DNA of 64,000 nucleotides from ZC4RG17 sp036259475 (GTDB lineage: Bacteria > Actinomycetota > Acidimicrobiia > Spongiisociales > ZC4RG35). Position 1 is the first letter of the stretch; the number at the start of each line of letters is the position of its first letter. The DNA lies in assembly GCA_036259475.1 (NCBI GenBank), contig DATABS010000013.1:1-64000 (forward strand). The letters run 5' to 3'. The notes under the pieces are model-generated. The model searched no databases. It was not told the origin of the DNA and was given only the letters and a program-made list of their open reading frames with translations. Shown here piece by piece: positions 53,427 to 61,768 of the stretch. The position numbers were made by a program, and so were the translations under genes.

Positions 53427-54176
53427 TCAGTCGAGCGGGTCGACCGGTGGAGTGGCACCCGGCTCGGGCAGGCCCGTCCCACCCGGCTGGACCTCGGGAA
53501 CCTCCTCGACGTCGAAGTCGCCTACTTCGATCTCCGACGTTTCCACTCCGGGTCGGAAGAGCTGCCACAGGCCCCAGGCGATCAGGCCGCCCACCAGGGG
53601 GAACACCAGATACACCCACAGCCCCTCGAAGCTTCCGCCGACGACGGCCGGACCGAACGACCGGGCGGGATTCACCGACGCACCGGAGAAGGGAAGCCCA
53701 GCGAAGTGCACCACCGTCAGCGTTAGCGAGATGCCGACGGCGGCGGTCGCCGGAGCCGTCCGCGTGGAGGCGAGGATCACCAGGACGAAGATGGTGGTGA
53801 GGACCAGTTCCGACATCATTCCGAGACGGAGCGCCGGGTAGCCGGTGGTGGTCTGGGCGACCGCATCCCGGTTGGTGACGATGAGTAGCGTGAGGGAGGC
53901 GAGAATGCCGCCGGCGAACTGGGCGATCCAATAGCCGACGAGGTCGCTGGCCGACGTCCGGTTGTCGAGGTACATGGCGAGAGTCACTGCCGGGTTGAAA
54001 TGCCCCCCGGAGACGTGTCCCACGGCGTACAGGGCGGCCAGCAGGCCCAGCCCGAAGCCGAACGGAACGGTGAGTAGCGGAGTGCCGATATCCGCCGACG
54101 CCAGGATCGTCATCGAGCCGAGGACGACCAGGATGAAGGTGCCGACCAGCTCTGCCAGGTACTTGTTGATGACCAC
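53427..54176 (-). CDS. Aquaporin / MIP-family channel
   Basis: A 249-residue channel with six helices and both NPA boxes: SGGHFNPAVTL (~65) and GASVNPARSFGPA (~180). An acidic-proline C-terminal tail (~225-249) is unusual in length. The selectivity-filter residues favour the water-channel (AqpZ-like) type, by eye. Start GTG 54174-54176 was chosen because AGGAG lies five bases upstream; an earlier ATG (54216) lacks this. Confidence 0.88.
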   Translation of the reverse strand: MVINKYLAELVGTFILVVLGSMTILASADIGTPLLTVPFGFGLGLLAALYAVGHVSGGHFNPAVTLAMYLDNRTSASDLVGYWIAQFAGGILASLTLLIVTNRDAVAQTTTGYPALRLGMMSELVLTTIFVLVILASTRTAPATAAVGISLTLTVVHFAGLPFSGASVNPARSFGPAVVGGSFEGLWVYLVFPLVGGLIAWGLWQLFRPGVETSEIEVGDFDVEEVPEVQPGGTGLPEPGATPPVDPLD

Positions 54177-54244
54177 GATTTCTCCTCGATGGGGCTCGAC
54201 CGCAAACTGAATGTACAAGCCCGACGGCTCGCGGAGGTGGCAAA

Positions 54245-54604
54245 GTGTTGACGACGGTGAGATGGGGCGCCGTCTTGCTCGCTCTGGGCGTCGGCGTTCT
54301 CGTCCTGGCAGGTTCGGCTCTGATCCTCTGGCTTGCCCTGTCTCTCGTAGGTGTGGACGGCGCCGCCGGGGCCGCCACCACCTTCGGCACCCTCCTCGGC
54401 TTCGCCGCCGCCGGCTGGATCGCCGGCCGCCGCGCCGCCGTGTCTCACGTCTTCCACGGTGGGATCGCCGCCCTGGGGGTGGCCCTGGCCGTGACCGTCA
54501 CCGCCGTCCTCGGCGGCAGCCCCGCCCCGACACCACAAGTGCTGCTCCTGGCGTTTTTCGCCCTCGTCATCGGCGGCCTCACCGCCTGGCTCGCCCGCCG
54601 CTGA
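54245..54604 (+). CDS. Small four-helix membrane protein
   Basis: A 119-residue hydrophobic protein with helices at ~8-35, 43-60, 68-88 and 95-115. It resembles TIGR04086/DUF-type small membrane proteins but I cannot name a family. GTG 54245 is preceded by GGAGG at good spacing. It diverges from the aquaporin gene. Confidence 0.6.
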   Translation: MLTTVRWGAVLLALGVGVLVLAGSALILWLALSLVGVDGAAGAATTFGTLLGFAAAGWIAGRRAAVSHVFHGGIAALGVALAVTVTAVLGGSPAPTPQVLLLAFFALVIGGLTAWLARR

Positions 54605-54682
54605 GGCTTGTTGTCAGCCGCGCGTGTCGCCCAGCGCCACGTTGGCGGGAGGAACCTCGAATACCGGGCACCACCGCGGCGT

Positions 54683-54688
54683 TACACT
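54683..54688 (+). promoter_or_regulatory. Putative -10 box of rnpB
   Basis: TACACT ends seven bases before the predicted 5' end of RNase P RNA at 54696. The -35 region is not convincing. Confidence 0.4.
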
Positions 54689-54695
54689 ATGTGAA

Positions 54696-55057
<362 letters not shown>

Positions 55058-55062
55058 AACGT

Positions 55063-55088
55063 CGAACCCCCTCTAACCGGGGGGTTCG
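55063..55088 (+). terminator. Hairpin downstream of rnpB
   Basis: CGAACCCC (55063-55070) pairs with GGGGTTCG (55081-55088) around a ten-base loop, six bases after the RNA end. No U-tract follows, as is usual for actinobacterial terminators. Confidence 0.55.
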
Positions 55089-55105
55089 GCCATTCCTACG
55101 CCTAG

Positions 55106-55536
55106 TTGAACGCCGCCATTCCGCCAGAATTCCGCGAGAGCGCCGCCCCGAACACCGGCCGCTACATCACCGTCACCGGGAAGCGGATCGGCGGCGGCAG
55201 CATCGAACACCGCCAAGAGGAGCTCGAGGCCGAGCACGCCCGATGGTTCCCTGCACGCGACGGCCAACATGATGGTCCGCCCGTCGAATCCGGCGCAACC
55301 GAAACCGCCAACGAGAGCGGGACGCCATCGTTGTCGCCTACGCCGCCCGCGGCTGTATCTGCAGACCGGACGTTGCCCACGATCGGGCCAATGGTCTCCG
55401 CCACGTCACTATTGCCCACGATGACGGCTGCCCTGCCGCCGACTCCGGATCGATGCTGATCGTCGGACGTGGTCACCAAGAGTCCGACGCGGAGTGGGCC
55501 GGCGACCTCCTCGAGCTGATGAGGGCGATCCGATGA
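55106..55536 (+). pseudogene. Frameshifted phage-like gene
   Basis: From TTG 55106 one frame reads a plausible protein (PEFRESAAPNTGRYITVTG, later EELEAEHARWFPARDG). From about 55300 coherent coding continues in another frame: ERDAIVVAYAARGC, then ICRPDVAHDRANGL and GSMLIVGRGHQESDAEWAG, ending DLLELMRAIR at TGA 55534-55536. The second segment has no start of its own. A frameshift within ~55260-55310 is the simplest reading; the two parts could also be different decayed genes. No function recognised. Confidence 0.4.
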
Positions 55537-55644
55537 CGCCGACGCAGATCGTGAAGCCGGGTTTTTGGTACCGAAGTCGTCCTCGGCGGTTGCACCGCCG
55601 CCTTTCTCTCCACGCCGGATTCCTAGACCCCTCGGAGGTTCGAG

Positions 55645-56052
55645 ATGACCAAGCAGGTCGGAAACACCGCCCCGTACAAGAAGCTCCGCGCCGAGTTCAT
55701 GGCTCGCCAGGGACGCTGGGGGACGTGTGCCCGGTGCGGCGAGCTGGTCGATATGAAGCTTTCGGGCCGGACGGCGATGGGTCCGTCGGTCGATCACATC
55801 GTGCCGACATCGGCCGGCGGCGCCTGGCTCGAAGTCGACAATCTGCAACTCGTACATCGGAGCTGCAATAGCCGGAAAGGACGCGGGGAGGCTGTCGGTG
55901 CGAGTGACCGGCGGTTCCGAAAGGATGGGCATTGGCTTGTGAAGCCGTTCGACCGGGACCCCGCCTCGCCGCATATGTTTCGGGCTTGCGATAACCCGCG
56001 GTGCGCGTTCTGTCTCGCCGAGGGTTACCGCACTGAGGCTGCCGATGTGTGA
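55645..56052 (+). CDS. HNH endonuclease
   Basis: A 135-residue nuclease. The zinc-binding CARCGELV and the HNH core SVDHIVPTSAGGAWLEVDNLQLVHRSCNSRKG (D-H, N, and H at the usual spacing) are present, as is a second zinc-like pair CDNPRCAFC near the C-terminus. Such proteins often stand beside phage terminase genes, in keeping with the surrounding repeat-bounded element. GGAGG lies six bases before ATG 55645. Confidence 0.85.
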   Translation: MTKQVGNTAPYKKLRAEFMARQGRWGTCARCGELVDMKLSGRTAMGPSVDHIVPTSAGGAWLEVDNLQLVHRSCNSRKGRGEAVGASDRRFRKDGHWLVKPFDRDPASPHMFRACDNPRCAFCLAEGYRTEAADV

Positions 56053-56158
56053 GCCGATCCGCATCGGAGACGTCGAGCGGGGAGCCGACGTGGTCGGGGT
56101 GGGCCCGCGTGCCCGCGTCCCGCGTGGGATTGGGTGGGAAGTTCCTGCAGGCCCATGA
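56045..56158 (+). CDS. Possible small protein coupled to the HNH gene
   Basis: A 37-codon frame, ATG 56045 to TGA 56158, overlaps the HNH stop by eight bases. It begins MCEPIRIGDVERGADVVGVG. The overlap resembles translational coupling, but the peptide is short, Val/Gly/Arg-rich and unrecognised. Confidence 0.3.
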   Translation: MCEPIRIGDVERGADVVGVGPRARVPRGIGWEVPAGP

Positions 56159-56460
56159 CCTGCGCTTCTGTAGCGCTTCTGAAGCGGGGCTGGAACGCGA
56201 TCAACCGGGATTGAGAACGCGTCCAACAACGTGCCTGCTTGTCGGACGTGGCACTCTGCTAACCGACACTCATGGATCGGGCGATCGAAGTGGACATGCG
56301 CTCTTTAACCCCGGTAAGAGCTACATGTCACAATCCTGGTTCTCGGTTCGTTTCGCGCACCGACAGGTACGACGTCAGCCTAGATAATCGTCTACGACCC
56401 GACTAGGTGACCTGACAGCGGCGGTTCGAAGCCGACAGAGACCGACCGCCACCTCGGCCG
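56159..56460. other. Non-coding stretch inside the rnpB-associated element
   Basis: No supported gene, RNA or clear terminator is seen. The region is slightly less GC-rich than its neighbours and contains the near-repeat GCGCTTCTG / GCGCTTCTGAAGCG at 56162-56186. Confidence 0.5.
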
Positions 56461-57774
56461 CTACCAACTCCGGGTGGGTCCGGAGCCCGTCGGCGGCTCG
56501 ACTTCATGCACCGAGATCGAGAGGAGACGTGGCTCGAACACGTCGTTGAGCACCCGGTCGAGCCGTCCGACGATGTCGTTGAGGTCCACGGCGTGACGCA
56601 GGTCCTCGGCGAATCTCTCCAACGTCACCAGGGCGTCATAGCGGTTGCGGTTGAAGCGTCGATCGATGAACTTCTGCACCTGGTCCCGTAGGGGCCGGAA
56701 GGCGGAGACGAACAGGAAGGTAGTGATCGCGACGGCGGGCTTCGAATCGATCAGGGGCGACGCCGCCACGCTGCCCACCAGCATCTGTGCCACCACGACG
56801 AAGGCGACGTACACACCGCCGAGGAGACCCGTGGCTATGGCATAAACGGTGGTGCGGTTGAGCACCCTTTCGATGTCCCACAGGCGATAGCGAAGGATGC
56901 CGGCGAAGAGCGCCAGGGGAATGAGCGCAAAGGCAGGCTGGAACGTCCGATACAGGGCCACCGGAGGCTCGGGGATATGGCGACCGGCGAGGACGTTGGT
57001 GGCGGGCGACATGCCGTGGATGACGAGGAAGACGATCCCGAATCCGACCGAGGGGAGGAGCGCCCAAAAGAGCAAACGGGCCTGAGCCTGGCCGATGGCG
57101 TCGTCCTTGATCGCGACGCGGTATGCCTGTGCGGCCGCGCCGGCCGCAGGTACGAGGAGGCCGAAGAACAACAGGAGTGTGGCGGGCCGAGCCGGCCCCT
57201 CCAGCCGTATCGAGAGGAAGACGGCCCCGACGCTGGCCGTCAGGTAGAGGGGGATGAGGGCCGCCGGCCGCCAGCGAGGCACCGGGCGTCCATCGGGGAA
57301 GAGCAGGAGGGCGTAGACGTAGGCGAGTCCCGCCAGCACATGGGAGGCCACCTGTGCCAACGTCTCCAACGGGGTGAACGGCAACTGCTCCAGAACCGCC
57401 TGCGAGGTGAGGTTGAAGACACCGGCCACACCCACCAGGGCCGTGGCCAGTAGTCGTGCCGTCCAATCACGGGGACGCAGCTTGAGCAGGACCGCCGCCA
57501 TGGCCAGATGGACGGCGCTGAAGAGATAGTCCGCGACGATCTGCAATCCGGAGGGAACATTGTGGGAGGCATCCGCCGCCCGCAAGGCCACACGAGCGAA
57601 GATTCCGCTTCCCAGCCCATGGACGTGGAGAGACTCGTGCAGGTCCGCCGAGGTCGAGGCCGCCACGGCCAGCAAGCCCTGGCCTAGGACGAGGAGCCCC
57701 CCGAGAGCATAGAGGCAAAAACCGAGCAGGAGGGCCAGGTCAGCGCGTCGAAACCGACGCTCACTCTCCGCCAT
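56461..57774 (-). CDS. Multi-helix membrane protein resembling the sensor part of a histidine kinase, no kinase domain
   Basis: A 437-residue protein with ~8-10 helices to residue ~330. The stretch RLWDIERVLNRTTVYAIATG and the following FRPLRDQVQKFIDRRFNRNRYDA are typical of actinobacterial sensor kinases of the LuxR-linked type. The protein ends after EPRLLSISVHEV with no dimerisation or ATPase domain. It may be an orphan sensor or a truncated kinase. It lies four bases after the stop of the upstream cupredoxin gene, suggesting joint function. Confidence 0.7.
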   Translation of the reverse strand: MAESERRFRRADLALLLGFCLYALGGLLVLGQGLLAVAASTSADLHESLHVHGLGSGIFARVALRAADASHNVPSGLQIVADYLFSAVHLAMAAVLLKLRPRDWTARLLATALVGVAGVFNLTSQAVLEQLPFTPLETLAQVASHVLAGLAYVYALLLFPDGRPVPRWRPAALIPLYLTASVGAVFLSIRLEGPARPATLLLFFGLLVPAAGAAAQAYRVAIKDDAIGQAQARLLFWALLPSVGFGIVFLVIHGMSPATNVLAGRHIPEPPVALYRTFQPAFALIPLALFAGILRYRLWDIERVLNRTTVYAIATGLLGGVYVAFVVVAQMLVGSVAASPLIDSKPAVAITTFLFVSAFRPLRDQVQKFIDRRFNRNRYDALVTLERFAEDLRHAVDLNDIVGRLDRVLNDVFEPRLLSISVHEVEPPTGSGPTRSW

Positions 57775-57778
57775 GCAT

Positions 57779-59041
57779 TCAGCCCGACACGGTGACGGTT
57801 CCCACCATCGGCGGGTGGATCAGGCAGGCGTAGCGATACGTACCCGGACTAGAGAACCGCAGGGTGTACTCGACGTAGGCATCGCTGTACAGGACACCTG
57901 ACGACCAGAACCCGGATCCGTCCCAGGTACCCCCGTCGACGACGATCGGATCCTCACCCTCCGTCTCCTCGACCTCAGGGGCGCCGCCGGCAGGATAGAA
58001 GATCTCCTCGTTGGCCTGCACCGTCCCATCCTCCAGCCGCTCGTAGATGGGGAAGTACTCGGGCACATCGAAGCTGATCGTGTGGGGTCCGAACATCAGC
58101 CAGGTGACGGGCTCGCCGACCTCGGCCTCGATGGTCTCGGGGATGAACTCGTTGAGCAGACCTTCCACCCGCTCGTCCACCAATCCGCTGAAGTTGCCGG
58201 TGAACGCCTCGCCCCCGAAGACGAACTGGCCCTCGTTGGCCGACTCGTAGGCCTGGCGGAAGGGCTCGACCACCTCGTTCAGCTCCTCGCGGGTTTGGAG
58301 GTTGACCTCGCTGGCGGACGGGATCGGCTCGTCGGGGGGCACCACCTGCATGGTCCCACTGTGGAACGAGCCGTGCACTGAGCAGAAGAACTCGTACTCG
58401 CCGGGCTCGATCGACTCCGACACGTTCAGCTCGAAGGTGTTGCCCCCTTCGGTCTCCAACCCGATGAACCCGCTGTTGTAGTAGGCCTCCGTCCCGTCGA
58501 AGGGGCCGAGCTCCTGGTTGGGGCAGGGCCCACCATCGTCGGGGATCGGGCCCTCCTCGACCAGACAGGGCTGCGCGATGGTCTGGTCGATCTCGCCCTC
58601 GGACTCCCCTTCCTCCGGGGGCTCCGCTTCCTCACCGGCCGACTCCGGTGGCGGCTCCTCGCATCCATAGAGCACGGGCAGCGTGCACTCGGCCGCGAAG
58701 TAAGTCTCGAGCACCTCGGGAGGGACCTGATCCTCGGGCACCGCGCCCCATTCGTCGAACAGGGGCTTGGTGATCGATAGCACCTCGTTCACCTTGGTTC
58801 CAAAGGTGACCGTGTGAGCCTCACCCGTCCAATCCTGCCTGAATACCACCGTATCGCCCGGATGTACCTGGATGGTGTCGGGGAAGTACTTGATGAACTG
58901 GGTGGCGAACTCGTCATGGTCGTAGTCCACCCTCACCGTGACCTGCTCGTCCGAGTCCGAGGCGCAGGCTCCGATCAGCAGCACGAGAGCTATCCCGGCC
59001 AAGCCGACAACGCCACGACCCGCGCCAGCATGTCGCCTCAT
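57779..59041 (-). CDS. Two-domain cupredoxin lipoprotein
   Basis: A 420-residue exported protein. ATG 59039-59041 follows GGGAGGATT. A lipobox (LLIGACASD) ends the signal peptide. Two plastocyanin-like domains are seen: the first with AHTVTFG and FFCSVHGSFHSGTM, the second with PHTISFDVP and YACLIHPPMVGTV, each offering His, Cys, His and Met as type 1 copper ligands. An acidic Glu/Pro-rich insert (~150-180) splits the first domain. It likely carries electrons or binds copper at the outer face of the membrane. Confidence 0.85.
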   Translation of the reverse strand: MRRHAGAGRGVVGLAGIALVLLIGACASDSDEQVTVRVDYDHDEFATQFIKYFPDTIQVHPGDTVVFRQDWTGEAHTVTFGTKVNEVLSITKPLFDEWGAVPEDQVPPEVLETYFAAECTLPVLYGCEEPPPESAGEEAEPPEEGESEGEIDQTIAQPCLVEEGPIPDDGGPCPNQELGPFDGTEAYYNSGFIGLETEGGNTFELNVSESIEPGEYEFFCSVHGSFHSGTMQVVPPDEPIPSASEVNLQTREELNEVVEPFRQAYESANEGQFVFGGEAFTGNFSGLVDERVEGLLNEFIPETIEAEVGEPVTWLMFGPHTISFDVPEYFPIYERLEDGTVQANEEIFYPAGGAPEVEETEGEDPIVVDGGTWDGSGFWSSGVLYSDAYVEYTLRFSSPGTYRYACLIHPPMVGTVTVSG

Positions 59042-59182
59042 AGTGAATCCTCCCTTTGCCTTCGATAGACGCCGCCACGATCGCACAGCGACCATTACGA
59101 CGTCGTTACGGTGGACAGCCCTCGGAGAGCCGACCACCCGCCCACTTCATCCGGAGACACAATACCGGCCAAGAAGGTTGGA

Positions 59183-59383
59183 GTGACCGCTCCCAAGGCG
59201 AGAGCTCTTGCTAGTCATCTTGGCCTCGTCGGCAACCTGACCTATCACAAGCACGTTCGACTACCGGACGGAAAACTATGGCCACGCTACAGCGATGCCG
59301 CCGTGAAGCTGTTGAAAGAGCAGGTTCCCATCGTGGATCTAGAAGAGGTCTGGTCACAGTATTGGGCCGACGGCGGCAGGTAG
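59183..59383 (+). CDS. Small unknown protein near the right end of the element
   Basis: A 66-residue protein from GTG 59183, with AGAAGG five bases upstream. It reads ASHLGLVGNLTYHKHV, then LPDGKLWPRYSDAAVKLLKEQ and ends EEVWSQYWADGGR. The layout hints at a small helix-turn-helix or excisionase-like protein, but I do not recognise a family. Position next to the att-like repeat makes it of interest. Confidence 0.4.
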   Translation: MTAPKARALASHLGLVGNLTYHKHVRLPDGKLWPRYSDAAVKLLKEQVPIVDLEEVWSQYWADGGR

Positions 59384-59666
59384 CGCGCCCCGAGGCTCGG
59401 ATCTTCGCTCTAGGTAGGCTGGACGAGTGGCAGTGGCATTGCTGCCGGTCGATTGGCACGCATTCCGTCGGCCCGGGTCGGTAAGTACCAGGTTGGCTAG
59501 AAACCACTTGGACCCGGCCGGAGGTGCCGGCCGCGTTCCGCGAGCATTCCGCGGGAGGGTCGGGAAAAGGCGGTATACCTGTAGAACGTCGTAGAACTAT
59601 CGAGAAGGTGTTTTCTCGGTCAGAGCAAAATTACGGCGCGTTTCCCCTGGTAGTCGTATATCTGAT
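59384..59666. other. Non-coding stretch before the right rnpB repeat
   Basis: No gene seen. It includes the short direct repeat GTAGAAC (59581 and 59591) and a hairpin CGAGAA / TTCTCG at 59601-59618, in locally AT-richer DNA (59565-59666). These could be recombinase arm sites or a terminator; not resolved. Confidence 0.4.
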
Positions 59667-59694
59667 GACAGAATCCGGCTTACAGGGGGACTCG
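59667..59694 (+). repeat. Direct repeat, right copy (duplicate of rnpB 3' end; putative attR)
   Basis: Matches 55030-55057 in 27 of 28 bases. The single difference (G at 59687 for C at 55050) would break a pair of the P1 helix, so this copy is a leftover rather than the functional end. No other part of rnpB is next to it. Confidence 0.65.
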
Positions 59695-59700
59695 TAGCGT

Positions 59701-59728
59701 GGAGAGGCTCCCGAAAGGGGGCCTCTCC
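59701..59728 (+). terminator. Hairpin after the right repeat
   Basis: GGAGAGGC (59701-59708) pairs with GCCTCTCC (59721-59728). It follows the duplicated rnpB end by six bases, the same distance as the hairpin after the left copy. It may be the original rnpB terminator displaced by insertion. Confidence 0.5.
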
Positions 59729-59754
59729 GCCTATCCGCCTATCCGCTCCTTCCG

Positions 59755-60243
59755 CTACGCCCCCAGCTTGGCCCGGATTGCCTTGATGTCGGCCGACATC
59801 TCGTCGCTCGAATCGCGGCTCTGAGGCGAATCACGGTGGATCAGATAGGCCGTGAGCAGAACCATCGTGGCCAACTGGAGGAACTCGCTCTGCCAGTTCT
59901 CCAGCACGCTCGACATGAACCTGACCCAGAACTCACTGCTGAAGAAGGCAGGCGCCGAGTCGCCGTGCTGGAGCGCCTCATGGACTTCCTGGCGGTACTG
60001 GAAATAGAGCTGTCCGATCCACGATATGAAGAAGAGTCCAAACAGAGTCAGGCTGAGCAGATGATCGTGAAACCAATTTCCGTTCGGCTGCCTCGAGGTC
60101 GTCGACGGCTCGGACGGCTCATTCGTCCCGTTGCCGAGAGCCGCCTGCAATTCCTCTTTCGTCATGGACGACCGACCAGCAATCTCGTTCTCGCGGGCCT
60201 TCTCCAACAACTCGTCCTTGGACATGTCGCTCAGTTCGGACAC
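59755..60243 (-). CDS. Membrane protein with SAP/Rho-N-like N-terminal segment, DUF6766-like
   Basis: A 162-residue protein. Residues ~5-35 (MSKDELLEKARENEIAGRSSMTKEELQAAL) match the short Rho N-terminal/SAP-like helix pair; the quoted halves each carry the DEL and EEL motifs. Two membrane helices follow (~62-80 and ~115-135), with SEFLQLATMVLLTAYL typical of DUF6766. Function unknown. GTG 60241-60243 has AGGAG five bases upstream. Confidence 0.7.
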   Translation of the reverse strand: MSELSDMSKDELLEKARENEIAGRSSMTKEELQAALGNGTNEPSEPSTTSRQPNGNWFHDHLLSLTLFGLFFISWIGQLYFQYRQEVHEALQHGDSAPAFFSSEFWVRFMSSVLENWQSEFLQLATMVLLTAYLIHRDSPQSRDSSDEMSADIKAIRAKLGA

Positions 60244-60504
60244 GGATGCTCCTTTCAAGCCGGCAGGCTCTACCCCGAATGCGAACCGACTAACCGGAAG
60301 GACTGCCACAGGAGTCGATCATCGTCTTAGGATCACCGCCGACTTCCCTCCCATCACAGGCCCTCCAAGGCTTGCCTCAGATTCCGAGCCTTCGAAGGAA
60401 GCTCCTTCTGCGGCTGATCGACGATGGACGGAGATCGGTCGGCGCGACTCCTATATCGCTCTCGCTGCAGTGCCTTGGCCGTACAAGTCCGTTCCTTTCT
60501 TTTC

Positions 60505-61182
60505 TCAGTCGTTTCGGTCGCCGGATACGGCTCCGGAAGGGCGCGTGAACACTCGGACGGACTCGGGCGAGAACGACTCAGACTGGGTCTGATCGACGGT
60601 CCACTCCGATGAGTGGCGCAGGATGGGTTGGCGGCCGGTGAGGCGGACGAACTCGGCTACCAGCTGACCTGGGTCGCTGTCGGGGATGTTGAGCAGCCTG
60701 AATCCGGGGTCTCCTTGTTCATCCACCCATCGGACCAGCTGGCTCTCGTCCGCCAGTGCCCAAGCGATGATCATGGCGGCGTGCTCGGTCCCTCGCTGTT
60801 CCCAGACGAAGTCATGGCTGTCCCAGGTGGGGAGGCGGCGGCGGGAGACGAAAGCCTCCTGGTCGGCGGCCGTGAGGTTGGACTCGGCCCAGGCATGGGC
60901 GAGCTCGTGAATGACCACCTCGCGGTCCTCGGTGCACACCTTGACGACCCTGGAATCGGGGAAGTAGAGGCCTCTACGCAGCCGGCAAGCGGTGGTGTCC
61001 TCGAAGAACTCGAACGTCACATCGGGCAGAACCAAACCAGCGGCGGCAAAACGCTCCGCCGCCCAGGCGACCATCGGATGGTCGGACGACGTTGCCTCTT
61101 GGTCAACAGAGGAGGGAACACCGGAGGTGAACACCAGCAGAGCGATGATCGCCGGGAGCGGAGAGCGTATGAGCCATGCCAT
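60505..61182 (-). CDS. Secreted zincin-like metalloprotease
   Basis: A 225-residue protein with an N-terminal signal peptide (~1-25) and the zinc motif VVIHELAHAWAE (HEXXH) near residue 92. A third ligand may be Glu in TEHAAMIIAWAL (~132). Peptidase substrate unknown. The 195 bases between it and the preceding gene hold nothing I can name. It diverges from the MarR/MFS pair. Confidence 0.75.
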   Translation of the reverse strand: MAWLIRSPLPAIIALLVFTSGVPSSVDQEATSSDHPMVAWAAERFAAAGLVLPDVTFEFFEDTTACRLRRGLYFPDSRVVKVCTEDREVVIHELAHAWAESNLTAADQEAFVSRRRLPTWDSHDFVWEQRGTEHAAMIIAWALADESQLVRWVDEQGDPGFRLLNIPDSDPGQLVAEFVRLTGRQPILRHSSEWTVDQTQSESFSPESVRVFTRPSGAVSGDRND

Positions 61183-61268
61183 CCGGCGAACATGCGGCCA
61201 GGCAGCTGTCGCCTCGCTGGCAAGCGGCTGTCAGATTGCTGTCGTGCCCACCGACCGGAACTATTTAG

Positions 61269-61288
61269 CTACTGCACACATCTAGTAG
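61269..61288 (+). promoter_or_regulatory. Possible MarR operator
   Basis: CTACT-N10-AGTAG, an inverted repeat ending ten bases before the GTG of the MarR-family gene. MarR regulators commonly bind such palindromes at their own promoter. Only five-base arms, so weak. Confidence 0.3.
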
Positions 61289-61297
61289 TCTGCGCGG

Positions 61298-61768
61298 GTG
61301 AACGTCACCCAAACGATCGAGGAGCTGGTCGAGCGGCTCGACCGTTCCGTCACCGGCATCACCCGTAGAGCCGCCATTCGCCGCCTCTACCGGCGTCTGG
61401 CCTCGGTGGCCGGCACGGAAGTGGAACGTTCCTCCTATCTGGTGCTCAAGCAGCTCGTCGCCGACGGGCCTACCCGAATCACCGACCTCGCTCATGAGCA
61501 CGGGGTCGAACCTTCGACCATGAGCCGCCACACGAGCGGGCTGGAGGAATCAGGGCTGGTGGTGAAGCGAGCCGATCCGTCCGACCGCCGGGTGGCGCTG
61601 GCGGAGGCCACTGGCAAAGGGGCCAGTGTGGTGGAGAAGGTGGAGGCTGAGCGACACCGGATATTCACCGCCATCCTCTCGCGCTGGGATCCCTCCGACG
61701 CCGCCCGCTTCGTCGACCTCATCGAACGGTTCGACGCCGACGTCACCGACCTACTGCAGCAACCATGA
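61298..61768 (+). CDS. MarR-family transcriptional regulator
   Basis: A 156-residue winged-helix repressor. The recognition region is TRITDLAHEHGVEPSTMSRHTSGLEESGLV, with wing DPSDRRVALAEAT (quoted in parts typical of the family). It overlaps the downstream drug transporter by four bases, so it likely controls efflux in response to a small molecule. GTG start at 61298. Confidence 0.9.
   Translation: MNVTQTIEELVERLDRSVTGITRRAAIRRLYRRLASVAGTEVERSSYLVLKQLVADGPTRITDLAHEHGVEPSTMSRHTSGLEESGLVVKRADPSDRRVALAEATGKGASVVEKVEAERHRIFTAILSRWDPSDAARFVDLIERFDADVTDLLQQP

Noticed and set aside
55162..56229. 355-codon minus-strand frame across the HNH region
   Set aside because: It is antisense to the HNH gene and the broken phage-like gene, and has Arg/Ser/Pro-rich shadow composition.
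56400..56460. tRNA-like GGTTCGAA sequence near 56422
   Set aside because: No cloverleaf can be formed around it.
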